This document shows, piece by piece, positions 24,384 to 30,723 of a DNA stretch of 30,723 bases. A program made the translations under genes and the position numbers. The stretch's first letter is position 1. Every line of letters starts with the position of its first letter. The notes under the pieces were generated by a model, which was not told the DNA's origin, made no database searches, and saw only the letters and a program-made list of their open reading frames with translations. The DNA lies in the NCBI GenBank assembly GCA_027592105.1, contig JAQCLA010000004.1, positions 1-30,723 of the forward strand, read 5' to 3'. This stretch comes from Pseudomonadota bacterium (lineage in GTDB: Bacteria > Pseudomonadota > Alphaproteobacteria > Rhodobacterales > Rhodobacteraceae).

Positions 24384-25586
24384 TCAGATATCCCTCCGGT
24401 CGAACTGTGACGCGCCGGGACGGCGGGTATAATGGGTGATCGGGCCACTGCCGGGCTGGCCGCCGATGGGCTGGTTGGGTGCGGGCGTTGCGGGTGCTGT
24501 GGCTGTGGGTTGTGGTGTCGCGGGCTGCGCGGTCGGGCGCAAAGGGGGCAGGGTGCTTGTCACGCGCCGCCCATCCATCGCGCGGCGCGCGGCCTGTTCC
24601 ATGCTGGCCATCATCTGTGCCAGTGCCGCGTCTTGGGTCGCGGCAAGTGCTGGGGGCGGGGTGGCCATGGGGCGCGCCAGCGTCGGGCGCGCGCTGGTGT
24701 TGCTTTCGACGGCCTGACGCCCGGCGGCGGCCACGACTGCATCGATATCCACGCCCGAGATTTGGCTGGCCGACAGCGCCATGCTGGGCTGTGGGCGCAC
24801 CACGAAGGGTTTTGGTGCCGCATCCGCCGCGGTTGTGGGTGTGCGCGTCGGAGCAGGGGTGGCGCTCCGATGGCCAGACGCACCACCCAGATAGGCCGCC
24901 TGCACCGCAGGATCGTTTTTCAAGATATCGGCGCGATCCTCGCGCGCGATCTGGCCGTTCTCCAGCAGATAGCCGCGATCGGCGATCCCAAGCGACAGCT
25001 TGGCGTTTTGCTCTACCAGCAAGATGCCCAGACCCGCCGCGCGCACCGCTTTCAGGCTTTGGAACAGATCCTTGGACAGAAGCGGCGACAGGCCGAGCGA
25101 GGGCTCATCAAGCATCAAGATCGTGGGGTTCGACATCATCGCCCGCCCGATAGCGACCATCTGTTGCTCGCCACCCGACATGGTCGAAACCGTCTGCCCC
25201 GCGCGGTCGGCCAGTTTCGGGAACAGCCGGATCAGCCGGTCATAATTCCCCTCGGCCTCATCACGGGCGCGGGCGGGATTGGCGCCCAGCATCAGGTTTT
25301 CCTTGACCGTCAACTCACCGAAAACGCCGCGCCCCTCTGGCACCAAGGCGATGCCTTGTTCCACGACCTTATGGGCGGGTAGGCCCAAAAGCGGCTCACC
25401 GCCCATGCTGACCGCACCTGCCGAATGCCCCTCGCAAATGCCCGCGATGGCCTTGAGTAGCGTGGATTTCCCTGCGCCATTGGCCCCAAGGATCACGACG
25501 ATTTCGCCGGGTTTGACGCTGAGCGAGACACCCGACAGCGCCCGGTGCTTGCCGTAGCTGACCGCCAGATCGCTGATCTCAAGCAT
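24384..25586 (-). CDS. LivF-type ABC transporter ATPase with long C-terminal extension
   Basis: The protein has 400 residues; ordinary LivF is about 235. Residues 1-235 are a canonical LivF ATPase: Walker A GANGAGKS (34-41), PEGRGVFGELTVKENL, signature MSGGEQQMVAIGRAM, Walker B LMLDEPSLGLSP, and the terminal helix DPAVQAAYLGG. Residues 236-400 are rich in Pro, Ala and Thr. They contain two short helical stretches (SGVDIDAVVAAAGRQAVES and AALAQMMASMEQAARRAMDG) and a basic tail HYTRRPGASQFDRRDI. The reading frame stays open with coding-like composition through the extension, so it is not a simple missed stop. The start at 25586 was preferred over 25592 because the GGGGGAGG ribosome site abuts the latter. 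The gene overlaps the LivG-type gene by 8 bases. Confidence 0.88.
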   Translation of the reverse strand: MLEISDLAVSYGKHRALSGVSLSVKPGEIVVILGANGAGKSTLLKAIAGICEGHSAGAVSMGGEPLLGLPAHKVVEQGIALVPEGRGVFGELTVKENLMLGANPARARDEAEGNYDRLIRLFPKLADRAGQTVSTMSGGEQQMVAIGRAMMSNPTILMLDEPSLGLSPLLSKDLFQSLKAVRAAGLGILLVEQNAKLSLGIADRGYLLENGQIAREDRADILKNDPAVQAAYLGGASGHRSATPAPTRTPTTAADAAPKPFVVRPQPSMALSASQISGVDIDAVVAAAGRQAVESNTSARPTLARPMATPPPALAATQDAALAQMMASMEQAARRAMDGRRVTSTLPPLRPTAQPATPQPTATAPATPAPNQPIGGQPGSGPITHYTRRPGASQFDRRDI

Positions 25587-26313
25587 CCTCATCCTCCCCC
25601 AGATAGGCGCGGATCACTTCGGGGTCAGACAGCACCTCGGCGGGTGTCCCTTCGGCGATCTTGGCACCCGAGGACATGACCACGCAGCGGTCACACAGGC
25701 TGCGGATCGCGTCCATCACATGCTCGACCAGAATGATCGTACGCCCCTCGTCGCGCAAGCTGCGCACAAGATCGATGCCGGTCGAAAGCTCGGTTGGGTT
25801 CAGACCGGCCAGCCATTCATCGAGCAACAGCACCTCGGGATCGCCCGCAAGCGCGCGGGCAAGCTCCACCCGCTTGGTGTCGATATAGGTGAGCGAAGAG
25901 ATCGGCAGGCCCTTGGATGCGCCCAAGCCCACCCGCTCCAAAAGCTGTTTTGCATGCCCCTCGGCGCTTTTACCCCAGCGGCGGCGATGGCCAAAGACCG
26001 CACCCGCGACCACGTTTTCCACCACGCTGAGTTCCGGCAGAAGGCGCACAAGCTGAAAGGTGCGCCCCACACCCTTGCGCGCGGTCTTGTGCGCGGGCAG
26101 GCCCGCAAGCTCGGCCCCCTTGAGGCGGATCGACCCCTCGCTCGGCGGAAACAGCCCCGAGATCATGTTGATCATCGTCGATTTGCCCGACCCGTTGGGG
26201 CCGATGATGCCCATCACCTCATGCTCGGTGACATCAAAGCGCATGTCGCGCACAGCGACCAACCCGCCAAAGCGCTTGGTCACGCCCTGCACCTCGAGAA
26301 CTGTCCGGCTCAT
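25579..26313 (-). CDS. LivG-type ABC transporter ATPase
   Basis: The protein has 244 residues. Walker A is GPNGSGKS in VMGIIGPNGSGKSTMINMIS. GVGRTFQLVRLLPELSVVEN is the LivG Q-loop region, Walker B is VLLLDEWLAGLNPTE, and the His switch is in IILVEHVMDAI. The signature motif is degenerate: SSLTYIDTKRVELARALAG stands where LSGGQ/LSYGQ is expected, while its LivF partner has a canonical MSGGEQ. The start at 26313 overlaps the LivM-type stop (ATGA); a longer in-frame reading to 26496 lies inside the permease gene and lacks family similarity. It energises the importer with the LivF-type subunit. Confidence 0.9.
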   Translation of the reverse strand: MSRTVLEVQGVTKRFGGLVAVRDMRFDVTEHEVMGIIGPNGSGKSTMINMISGLFPPSEGSIRLKGAELAGLPAHKTARKGVGRTFQLVRLLPELSVVENVVAGAVFGHRRRWGKSAEGHAKQLLERVGLGASKGLPISSLTYIDTKRVELARALAGDPEVLLLDEWLAGLNPTELSTGIDLVRSLRDEGRTIILVEHVMDAIRSLCDRCVVMSSGAKIAEGTPAEVLSDPEVIRAYLGEDEDA

Positions 26314-27239
26314 GCCCCGCCCCCCTGATGCAAGCGCCGCCGGATGCGCCCCCATAGGCCGACAAAGCCACCGGGCAGCACATAGACGATCAGCAGGAAC
26401 ACGATGCCGAGCAAGAGAAGCGTCTGGTTTGGGGCCTGCCGCGTGATGAATTCCCACAAGAGCGTGAAGGGGATGACACCCGCCAAGGGCCCCCACAGCC
26501 GACCCGTCCCGCCCAGAAGCGCCATGATCACCACCTGAAAGGACAAGAGCGGTGCGAAGGCGGTTGAAGGCTCGATGTAGATGTAGCGCGGCGCAAGGAT
26601 TGCGCCCACGGCGGCGGCAGCCATGCCGGGGATGGTGAAAAGGGCGACCTTGGCCATCGCCGTGTCGATGCCCACGTGGCGCGCCACTGTTTCATCATTG
26701 CCGATGATGCGCAGCGCAAAGCCGAGCTTCGAGCGCCCGATCAGCCAACCCGCCAAGTAGACGAGCGCGGCCAGCCCCAGAAGCATCCAGTAAATGTCTT
26801 TCTCGGTGATGGAGGTCAGCACATACATGCCGCGCTGGCCGGTCTGGTTCTGCACCCAAGTCACGACTTGGCGCACCAGCTCAGCCAGCCCCAGCGTGAA
26901 GATCACGAAATAGACCCCCGACAGGCGCAAGGTGACCATGCCCACAAGGGCGGCCAAGATGCCCCCGAGTGCAGCGGCGATCAGCGGCAGCATCCAGAAG
27001 GGCAGGGTTTGGAACCCCAAGCCCGTGACGAAAGTGCCCACCCCGAAAAACGCCGCAGTGGCCAACGAAATGTAATGCGTCGGACCCGAAAACAGCGCCC
27101 ATGAGGTCGCCAGCACCACGAACATCGCCATGGTGGTGGCCATGCTCAACCAATAGGGGCTCGCCATCAGCGGCACGAAGGCCGCCACGACAAGCGCCAA
27201 GGCCCAAGGGATGACTTTTCCGATCTCCTGCGCGCTCAT
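26310..27239 (-). CDS. LivM-type ABC transporter permease
   Basis: The protein has 309 residues and many hydrophobic segments, starting near residue 12 (WALALVVAAFVPLMASPYWL). The family motif region SGVYFVIFTLGLAELVRQVV lies near residue 105. The segment IIGNDETVARHVGIDTAMAK, the cytoplasmic coupling loop of branched-chain amino acid-type permeases, lies near residues 178-197. It forms the transport channel with the LivH-type permease. Both ends overlap neighbours by 4 bases (ATGA junctions with the LivH-type and LivG-type genes), indicating tight translational coupling. Members of this class carry branched-chain amino acids, amides, urea or aromatic acids; the substrate here is not evident. 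Confidence 0.9.
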   Translation of the reverse strand: MSAQEIGKVIPWALALVVAAFVPLMASPYWLSMATTMAMFVVLATSWALFSGPTHYISLATAAFFGVGTFVTGLGFQTLPFWMLPLIAAALGGILAALVGMVTLRLSGVYFVIFTLGLAELVRQVVTWVQNQTGQRGMYVLTSITEKDIYWMLLGLAALVYLAGWLIGRSKLGFALRIIGNDETVARHVGIDTAMAKVALFTIPGMAAAAVGAILAPRYIYIEPSTAFAPLLSFQVVIMALLGGTGRLWGPLAGVIPFTLLWEFITRQAPNQTLLLLGIVFLLIVYVLPGGFVGLWGRIRRRLHQGGGA

Positions 27240-28102
27240 GTCGGTTTCTTTCCGAACAGCCCTTGCGGGCGGAAGAGCAAGATACCCAAAAACAGCACAT
27301 AGGCCGCGGCCAGCGTCAGCCCGGGATCAATTAAGCGTGCGACAGCGGTCTCGCAAATGCCAAGGATCATCGCGGCCACGATGGTGCCGCGAATATCGCC
27401 CACGCCGCCCATGATCACGATGATCAGCGCCTTCATGGTGAACAACACACCCACCGAGGCGTCGAGCGTGAAAAACATCGAAATCAGCGCGCCACCCACG
27501 GCCGTGATCGCGCCACCCAGCGCAAAGGCTTGGGCCGAGGCCGCGCGCGTGTCGATCCCAACCAACCGCGCAGAGTTCGGATTGACCGCCAAGGCCCGCA
27601 GCCGCAGGCCTGCCCGTGTATAGCTGAGCCATAGCCACAGCCCCAGACCGATGATCGCCGCCAGCACAAAAGCCACCAACCGGTTCTGCCCATAGGATGA
27701 ACCAAAAATATCAATGGGTTGAGAAAGATAGGCGTAGTTGAAATAGCCGCCACCAAACACCGCGGTCATGATGCCCACCAGCGCGAAGGACATGCCGAAG
27801 GTTGCAAGGATGCTATCGACCTCCAGCGCGCCGCGACTTTTGGCGCGGCTGACCAAAGGTTGCAGCATGATGCGGTAGATCAGCCAATTCACCGCGAATG
27901 CGATGGGGGCCACCAGCACAAGTGCTGCGACCGGGCTGACTTGCGCGGCTGTATAGGCCCAAAAGGCCGCGAACCCGCCCGCCACCAACAACTCACCATT
28001 GGCGAGGTTCATGATGCGCGCGACACCGTATTGCAGGTTCAGCCCAAGCGCGATGAGGGCATAGGTACCCCCCAGCAAAAGGCCGGTGATCAAGATGAAC
28101 AT
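27236..28102 (-). CDS. LivH-type ABC transporter permease
   Basis: The protein has 288 residues. The N-terminus LLLGGTYALIALGLNLQYGV is typical of LivH permeases, followed by the family motif IMNLANGELLVAGGF. LRALAVNPNSARLVGIDTR (about residues 170-190) is the coupling loop, and MKALIIVIMGGVGDIRGTIV is the conserved Gly-rich segment. It pairs with the LivM-type subunit. It starts 63 bases after the binding-protein stop, with a stem-loop between them and only a weak ribosome site (CAGGGCG), which suggests lower expression than the binding protein. Confidence 0.9.
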   Translation of the reverse strand: MFILITGLLLGGTYALIALGLNLQYGVARIMNLANGELLVAGGFAAFWAYTAAQVSPVAALVLVAPIAFAVNWLIYRIMLQPLVSRAKSRGALEVDSILATFGMSFALVGIMTAVFGGGYFNYAYLSQPIDIFGSSYGQNRLVAFVLAAIIGLGLWLWLSYTRAGLRLRALAVNPNSARLVGIDTRAASAQAFALGGAITAVGGALISMFFTLDASVGVLFTMKALIIVIMGGVGDIRGTIVAAMILGICETAVARLIDPGLTLAAAYVLFLGILLFRPQGLFGKKPT

Positions 28103-28126
28103 ATTGCGCCCTGTTCCCGAAAGACA

Positions 28127-28154
28127 CGGGCGGCAGGCATCGGCCCGCCGCCCG
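28127..28154. other. GC-rich stem-loop between binding-protein and LivH-type genes
   Basis: CGGGCGGC (28127-28134) pairs with GCCGCCCG (28147-28154). An inner GGC/GCC stem (28136-28138 with 28143-28145) closes an ATCG loop after one A-C mismatch. There is no T-run. It lies just after the binding-protein stop, as does the hairpin at 16997-17029 in the other transporter operon, and likely stabilises binding-protein mRNA. Confidence 0.6.
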
Positions 28155-28165
28155 GATCAGGTCAG

Positions 28166-29374
28166 TTAGTTCCAGCCGTCAAACAGCTGCACATCGACGG
28201 CACCGTCACGACCGCGTGCTGAGACGCCGCGGAACACGCCGTTTTGCCACTGGCCGACAGTCCAATACCGCTCGTTGTCGTTGTTCTCGTTGAACGACAC
28301 GGGGCCAAGGATGGTCTCGTAGCTATTGGCACGATCTTGCAGATGCGCCAGCACCGCCGCGCGGTCGGCAGAGCCGACAGCCTCGATCGCCTGACCCAGA
28401 ACTTCGAGCGTGGCATAGGTGGTCGCAGATGCCCAGAAATCGGGGCCTTGACCTGCCAGTTCGGTATGGGCCGCAGCAAAGGCTTGGAAGGCCGGATCAT
28501 CGGCATTCACGCCACCCATGCCCAAGACACCTTCGATCTGCTCGCCGAAGCGACCCGCATAGGCGGGGAAGGCGGTTGCCACAGCGGTGAAGAAAACGCT
28601 GGGTGCAAAGCCCTGCACGATGGCCTGATCGGTCAGCGCGAAGGTGTCGCCGGGATAGGACCACGCGATGAAGGCGTCAGCCTCGGCCGATTTGGCGCCA
28701 TCGATGACCGGGGCCAGATCTTGTGTGCCCAGCGGGTAGGAGGATTCATAGACAATCTCGAAGCCCGAGCTTTCCAGCACGGCGCGCGAAATGCCCACCA
28801 TCTCGATCCCGAAAGCATCGGCCACATTGACCAAGGCCACGCGGTTGCCGATGGAGCCTGCTTCACGCAGATCGACGAGAACCTTTGCCGTATCCTCGGC
28901 CATCACGCTCGTGCGGCCCAGCAAGAAGAACATGTTGGGGAACTGGGCTGCCAATTCGGGCTGCTGGTTGGTCACGGCGGTGCCGGTGATCTGCGGATAG
29001 CCCAGCTGGGCAAAGATCGGTGCGGCTGCAAGGTTCAGACCCGTGGAATAGGGCGCGACCATGAAATCGACCTGATCTTGCGTTGCCAGGCGCTGCGCGG
29101 CCTGGATCGCCTGCTGCGGGTTGGTCTGGTCGTCATACTCGACCAGTTCGATCATAGCCTTGCCACCGGCAAGCTGAAGACCGCCTGCATCATTGGTTTG
29201 TTGCACCCAAAGCCGCACGGCGGGCCAATGGGTGACAGCCGCACCACCGGCCAGCGGGCCTGACTGCGGCGCGGCAGCGCCGAGGCGAATCGTATCTTGG
29301 GCCGATGCGGCGCCAAGGCCTGCAACGGCCAGCGCCATAGCGGCTGTCGCGGTCATAAGTGTTCTGCGGAACAT
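28166..29374 (-). CDS. periplasmic ligand-binding protein of the Liv-type transporter
   Basis: The protein has 402 residues and is a family-6 periplasmic binding protein. A Sec signal peptide covers about residues 1-25 (MFRRTLMTATAAMALAVAGL, ending ASA before QDTIRLG). The mature N-terminus IRLGAAAPQSGPLAGGAAV is the usual ligand-binding opening, followed by QAAQRLATQDQVDFMVAPYS and VNVADAFGIEMVGI. The start at 29374 has a GGGAGGG ribosome site, and an upstream in-frame start at 29563 would precede the signal peptide with an unrelated stretch. It is the first gene of the eight-gene minus-strand operon running to 20577. The substrate is unknown. The co-operonic aromatic-type aldehyde dehydrogenase suggests an aromatic or related small acid, but amino acids or amides are alternatives. 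Confidence 0.9.
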   Translation of the reverse strand: MFRRTLMTATAAMALAVAGLGAASAQDTIRLGAAAPQSGPLAGGAAVTHWPAVRLWVQQTNDAGGLQLAGGKAMIELVEYDDQTNPQQAIQAAQRLATQDQVDFMVAPYSTGLNLAAAPIFAQLGYPQITGTAVTNQQPELAAQFPNMFFLLGRTSVMAEDTAKVLVDLREAGSIGNRVALVNVADAFGIEMVGISRAVLESSGFEIVYESSYPLGTQDLAPVIDGAKSAEADAFIAWSYPGDTFALTDQAIVQGFAPSVFFTAVATAFPAYAGRFGEQIEGVLGMGGVNADDPAFQAFAAAHTELAGQGPDFWASATTYATLEVLGQAIEAVGSADRAAVLAHLQDRANSYETILGPVSFNENNDNERYWTVGQWQNGVFRGVSARGRDGAVDVQLFDGWN

Positions 29375-29694
29375 GTTTCCCTCCCGATCTGGGGTATGCG
29401 CGGTGCAATTGCATGCAGCGGCCAGCCCCGGTTCCCTTTCGTGCTCGCTTTGGCGGGGGGGCGAATTTGGCAGCCGCCCCTTTAAATCTTGCCTTTGCGA
29501 TGTTTGTCGTCCTCCACGACAAACCACAGCTACTTTCTTGACTGTATACATTCTGATATTCAAGCATTCTGTATGTGGTGGTCGAATTTTAAACCTCAGG
29601 TTGTGGATTGGGGCTGGATCAGCGCCGTTTTTGATGGGTGGTATGCGCGCTTTTCCCGCATCATCCGCCCAAGGCTGCCTGCTGTAGGTGATCC
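29375..29694. promoter_or_regulatory. 320-base upstream region of the Liv-type operon
   Basis: No gene is supported here. It lies between the binding-protein start and the terminator of the FAH-family gene, so it must hold the promoter of the Liv-type operon. It contains a run of seven G (29455-29461), the palindrome GCAATTGC close to the start, and the operator-like TGTATACA element listed separately. Composition is more AT-rich between about 29520 and 29640 than in the flanking genes. I could not place a confident -35/-10 pair. Confidence 0.55.
29543..29571. promoter_or_regulatory. TGTATACA palindrome with CATTCTG direct repeat, candidate operator
   Basis: TGTATACA (29543-29550) is a perfect 8-bp palindrome, a core seen in operators of GntR/FadR-type repressors. 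CATTCTG occurs at 29549-29555 and 29565-29571, 16 bases apart. It lies about 170 bases before the binding-protein start. No regulator gene is adjacent, so the binding protein is unknown. Confidence 0.3.
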
Positions 29695-29726
29695 AAAAAC
29701 AAAGCCGCGCAAAGGCGCGGCTTTGT
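29695..29726 (-). terminator. rho-independent terminator of the FAH-family gene
   Basis: On the minus strand ACAAAGCCGCGC, loop CTTT, GCGCGGCTTTGT forms a perfect 12-bp stem followed directly by TTTT. It lies 24 bases after the FAH-family stop and separates that gene from the Liv-type operon. Confidence 0.9.
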
Positions 29727-29750
29727 TGGCGTTTGCCGATATTCTTGCGG

Positions 29751-30440
29751 TTACACGACCTTGACGGTCAGATTGCCCACGCCTGCGACATGGCCCTCCA
29801 TGACGTCGCCGCGGGTGATCGGGCCGACTCCTGCGGGTGTGCCTGTCATGATCACATCGCCGGGCTGCAATGCGAAATAGCGCGACAAGATCGCGATCAT
29901 TTCGGGCAGTTTCCAGATCATCTGGTTCAGATCGCCCTCTTGCTGCAGCGCACCGTTGACCTTGAGCCAGATCGCGCCCTGATCCGGATGGCCGATCTGG
30001 CTTGCCGGGACCAAGGGGCCGCAGGGGGCCGATTTCTCGAAGGCCTTGCCGATCTCCCAGGGGCGGCCGAGTTTTTTCGCCTCGCCCTGCAGGTCGCGCC
30101 GCGTCATGTCGAGGCCGACAGCATAGCCAAAGACATGATCAAGCGCGTCCGCTGCCGCGATGTCGGTGCCGCCCTTGTGCAGCGCCACGACCAATTCGAT
30201 CTCGTAATGCACATCATCGGTTTGGACCGGATAGGGGAAATCGCCGAAGATGATGTTGTCGGGGTTCTTTTGGAAAAAGAAGGGCGGCTCCTTGTTCGGG
30301 TCATGGCCCATTTCGATGGCATGGGCGGCATAGTTGCGGCCGATGCAATAGACGCGCCGCACCGGGAATGTCTGGTCCGACCCCGCAACAGGAAAGCGCG
30401 TCACCGGGGCAGGGGCGAAAAGGTCTTTGGCGTTTGTCAT
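29751..30440 (-). CDS. fumarylacetoacetate hydrolase-family protein, fumarylpyruvate hydrolase-like
   Basis: The protein has 229 residues, a single FAH domain. The segment VYCIGRNYAAHAIEMGHDPN followed by KEPPFFFQKNPDN resembles the bacterial fumarylpyruvate/acylpyruvate hydrolases of the gentisate route. Likely metal ligands are E80 and E82 (VHYEIELVV) and D111 (YAVGLDMTRRD). GDVIMTGTPAGVGPI is the family C-terminal motif. It would hydrolyse a C-C bond in an acylpyruvate. The start at 30440 was chosen because it begins the family N-terminus; the extension to 30503 has no family match. The ribosome site (AAGAAAGA) is weak. It stands alone, downstream of the YeeE-like gene by about 100 bases and closed by its own terminator. 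Oxaloacetate decarboxylase-type FAH proteins are an alternative. Confidence 0.85.
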   Translation of the reverse strand: MTNAKDLFAPAPVTRFPVAGSDQTFPVRRVYCIGRNYAAHAIEMGHDPNKEPPFFFQKNPDNIIFGDFPYPVQTDDVHYEIELVVALHKGGTDIAAADALDHVFGYAVGLDMTRRDLQGEAKKLGRPWEIGKAFEKSAPCGPLVPASQIGHPDQGAIWLKVNGALQQEGDLNQMIWKLPEMIAILSRYFALQPGDVIMTGTPAGVGPITRGDVMEGHVAGVGNLTVKVV

Positions 30441-30539
30441 CTGTGGATCTTTCTTGGCGGGTTTGTCGCGCGCGGTGATGCCTTGCGCCAGCGGGCAGGG
30501 CAACGGTCATTCGTCGCCCCGCGAAGCGCCTGCGCTGGA

Positions 30540-30723
30540 TCAGGCTTGGCGAACGAGGCTGACGCCTTCGATCAGGTGGCGCAGCCCAAGCCAGCCACCC
30601 AGCCAGATCATCCCGGCCACGATGGGGGCATGAAACGACAACAGCGACAGCGCACCCAGCCCTTGGCCCACCGAACAACCCGCCGCCAGCACAGCGCCGA
30701 CCCCCATCAGCACCGCACCACCC
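30540..30723 (-). CDS. YeeE/YedE-family sulfur transport protein (5' part outside window)
   Basis: Only the last 60 codons are present; the gene enters from the right edge. The translated end contains GGAVLMGVGAVLAAGCSVGQ followed by GLGALS, the conserved Cys-containing GC-x-x-GQG motif of YeeE/YedE membrane proteins, whose cysteines handle thiosulfate or sulfur transfer. One more hydrophobic segment follows (APIVAGMIWLGGWLGL) before the stop. The family imports thiosulfate or related sulfur species. It is 99 bases upstream of the FAH-family gene on the same strand, but no functional link is apparent. Confidence 0.75.
   Translation of the reverse strand, partial: GGAVLMGVGAVLAAGCSVGQGLGALSLLSFHAPIVAGMIWLGGWLGLRHLIEGVSLVRQA

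Noticed and set aside
29193..29687. 164-codon plus-strand frame in the Liv operon upstream region
   Set aside because: It overlaps the binding-protein signal peptide region antisense and has no motif, ribosome site or conserved partner.
1..30723. Mobile elements, CRISPR arrays, tRNA or rRNA genes
   Set aside because: I looked for transposase-like proteins, regularly spaced repeats, and tRNA or rRNA sequence; none was recognised. Composition is fairly uniform, apart from AT-rich intergenic regions.

Overview
The window looks like a chromosomal or large-plasmid segment of a high-GC alphaproteobacterium, most likely of the Rhodobacteraceae. That placement rests on GC-rich third positions, dense operons with ATGA or TGATG junctions, a Tat-exported binding protein, and the overall mix of catabolic genes. 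It is an inference from style, not from a marker gene. No rRNA, tRNA, IS element, integrase or CRISPR array was seen.

Left part (1-6289). A truncated sarcosine/dimethylglycine dehydrogenase-type flavoprotein (minus) faces a LysR regulator (plus). A second, GcvA-like LysR (minus) faces a two-gene operon: a GMC (choline dehydrogenase-like) oxidoreductase and a mandelate racemase/muconate lactonizing-type enzyme. A CdhR/GlxA-type AraC regulator (minus) follows and faces the main catabolic operon.

Core (6390-13468, plus). Six tightly packed genes encode an acyl-CoA dehydrogenase, an ADP-forming acyl-CoA synthetase, CaiD (carnitinyl-CoA dehydratase), a BKACE/DUF849 enzyme (CdhC type), an SDR, and L-carnitine dehydrogenase fused to a betainyl-CoA-type thioesterase. 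Read together they suggest gamma-butyrobetaine or crotonobetaine -> CoA ester -> carnitinyl-CoA -> L-carnitine -> 3-dehydrocarnitine -> betainyl-CoA + acetoacetate -> glycine betaine. The flavoprotein at the left edge could act further down, after betaine is demethylated to dimethylglycine. A peptide/opine-type ABC transporter (13465-18619, minus) ends head-on against this operon and is a candidate uptake system. An aldehyde dehydrogenase (19046-20509, plus) diverges from it.

Right part (20577-29374, minus). One long operon runs in transcription order: periplasmic binding protein, LivH-, LivM-, LivG- and LivF-type subunits, an aromatic-type aldehyde dehydrogenase, a degenerate SDR and a flotillin. 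The LivF-type ATPase has an unusual Pro/Ala/Thr-rich C-terminal extension of about 165 residues. The operon ends at a strong bidirectional hairpin terminator shared with the convergent aldehyde dehydrogenase. Beyond a second clear terminator lie a fumarylpyruvate hydrolase-like FAH-family gene and the 3' end of a YeeE/YedE sulfur-transport gene.

Points most worth a second look: the apparently complete gamma-butyrobetaine-to-betaine route built around an ADP-forming ligase; an acyl-CoA dehydrogenase with Asp where the family base Glu is expected; the LivF extension; a flotillin inside a transporter operon; and a shared CGAA-N4-TTCG motif in two regulatory regions. All names come from reading motifs in the translated sequence. 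No database search or alignment was run.
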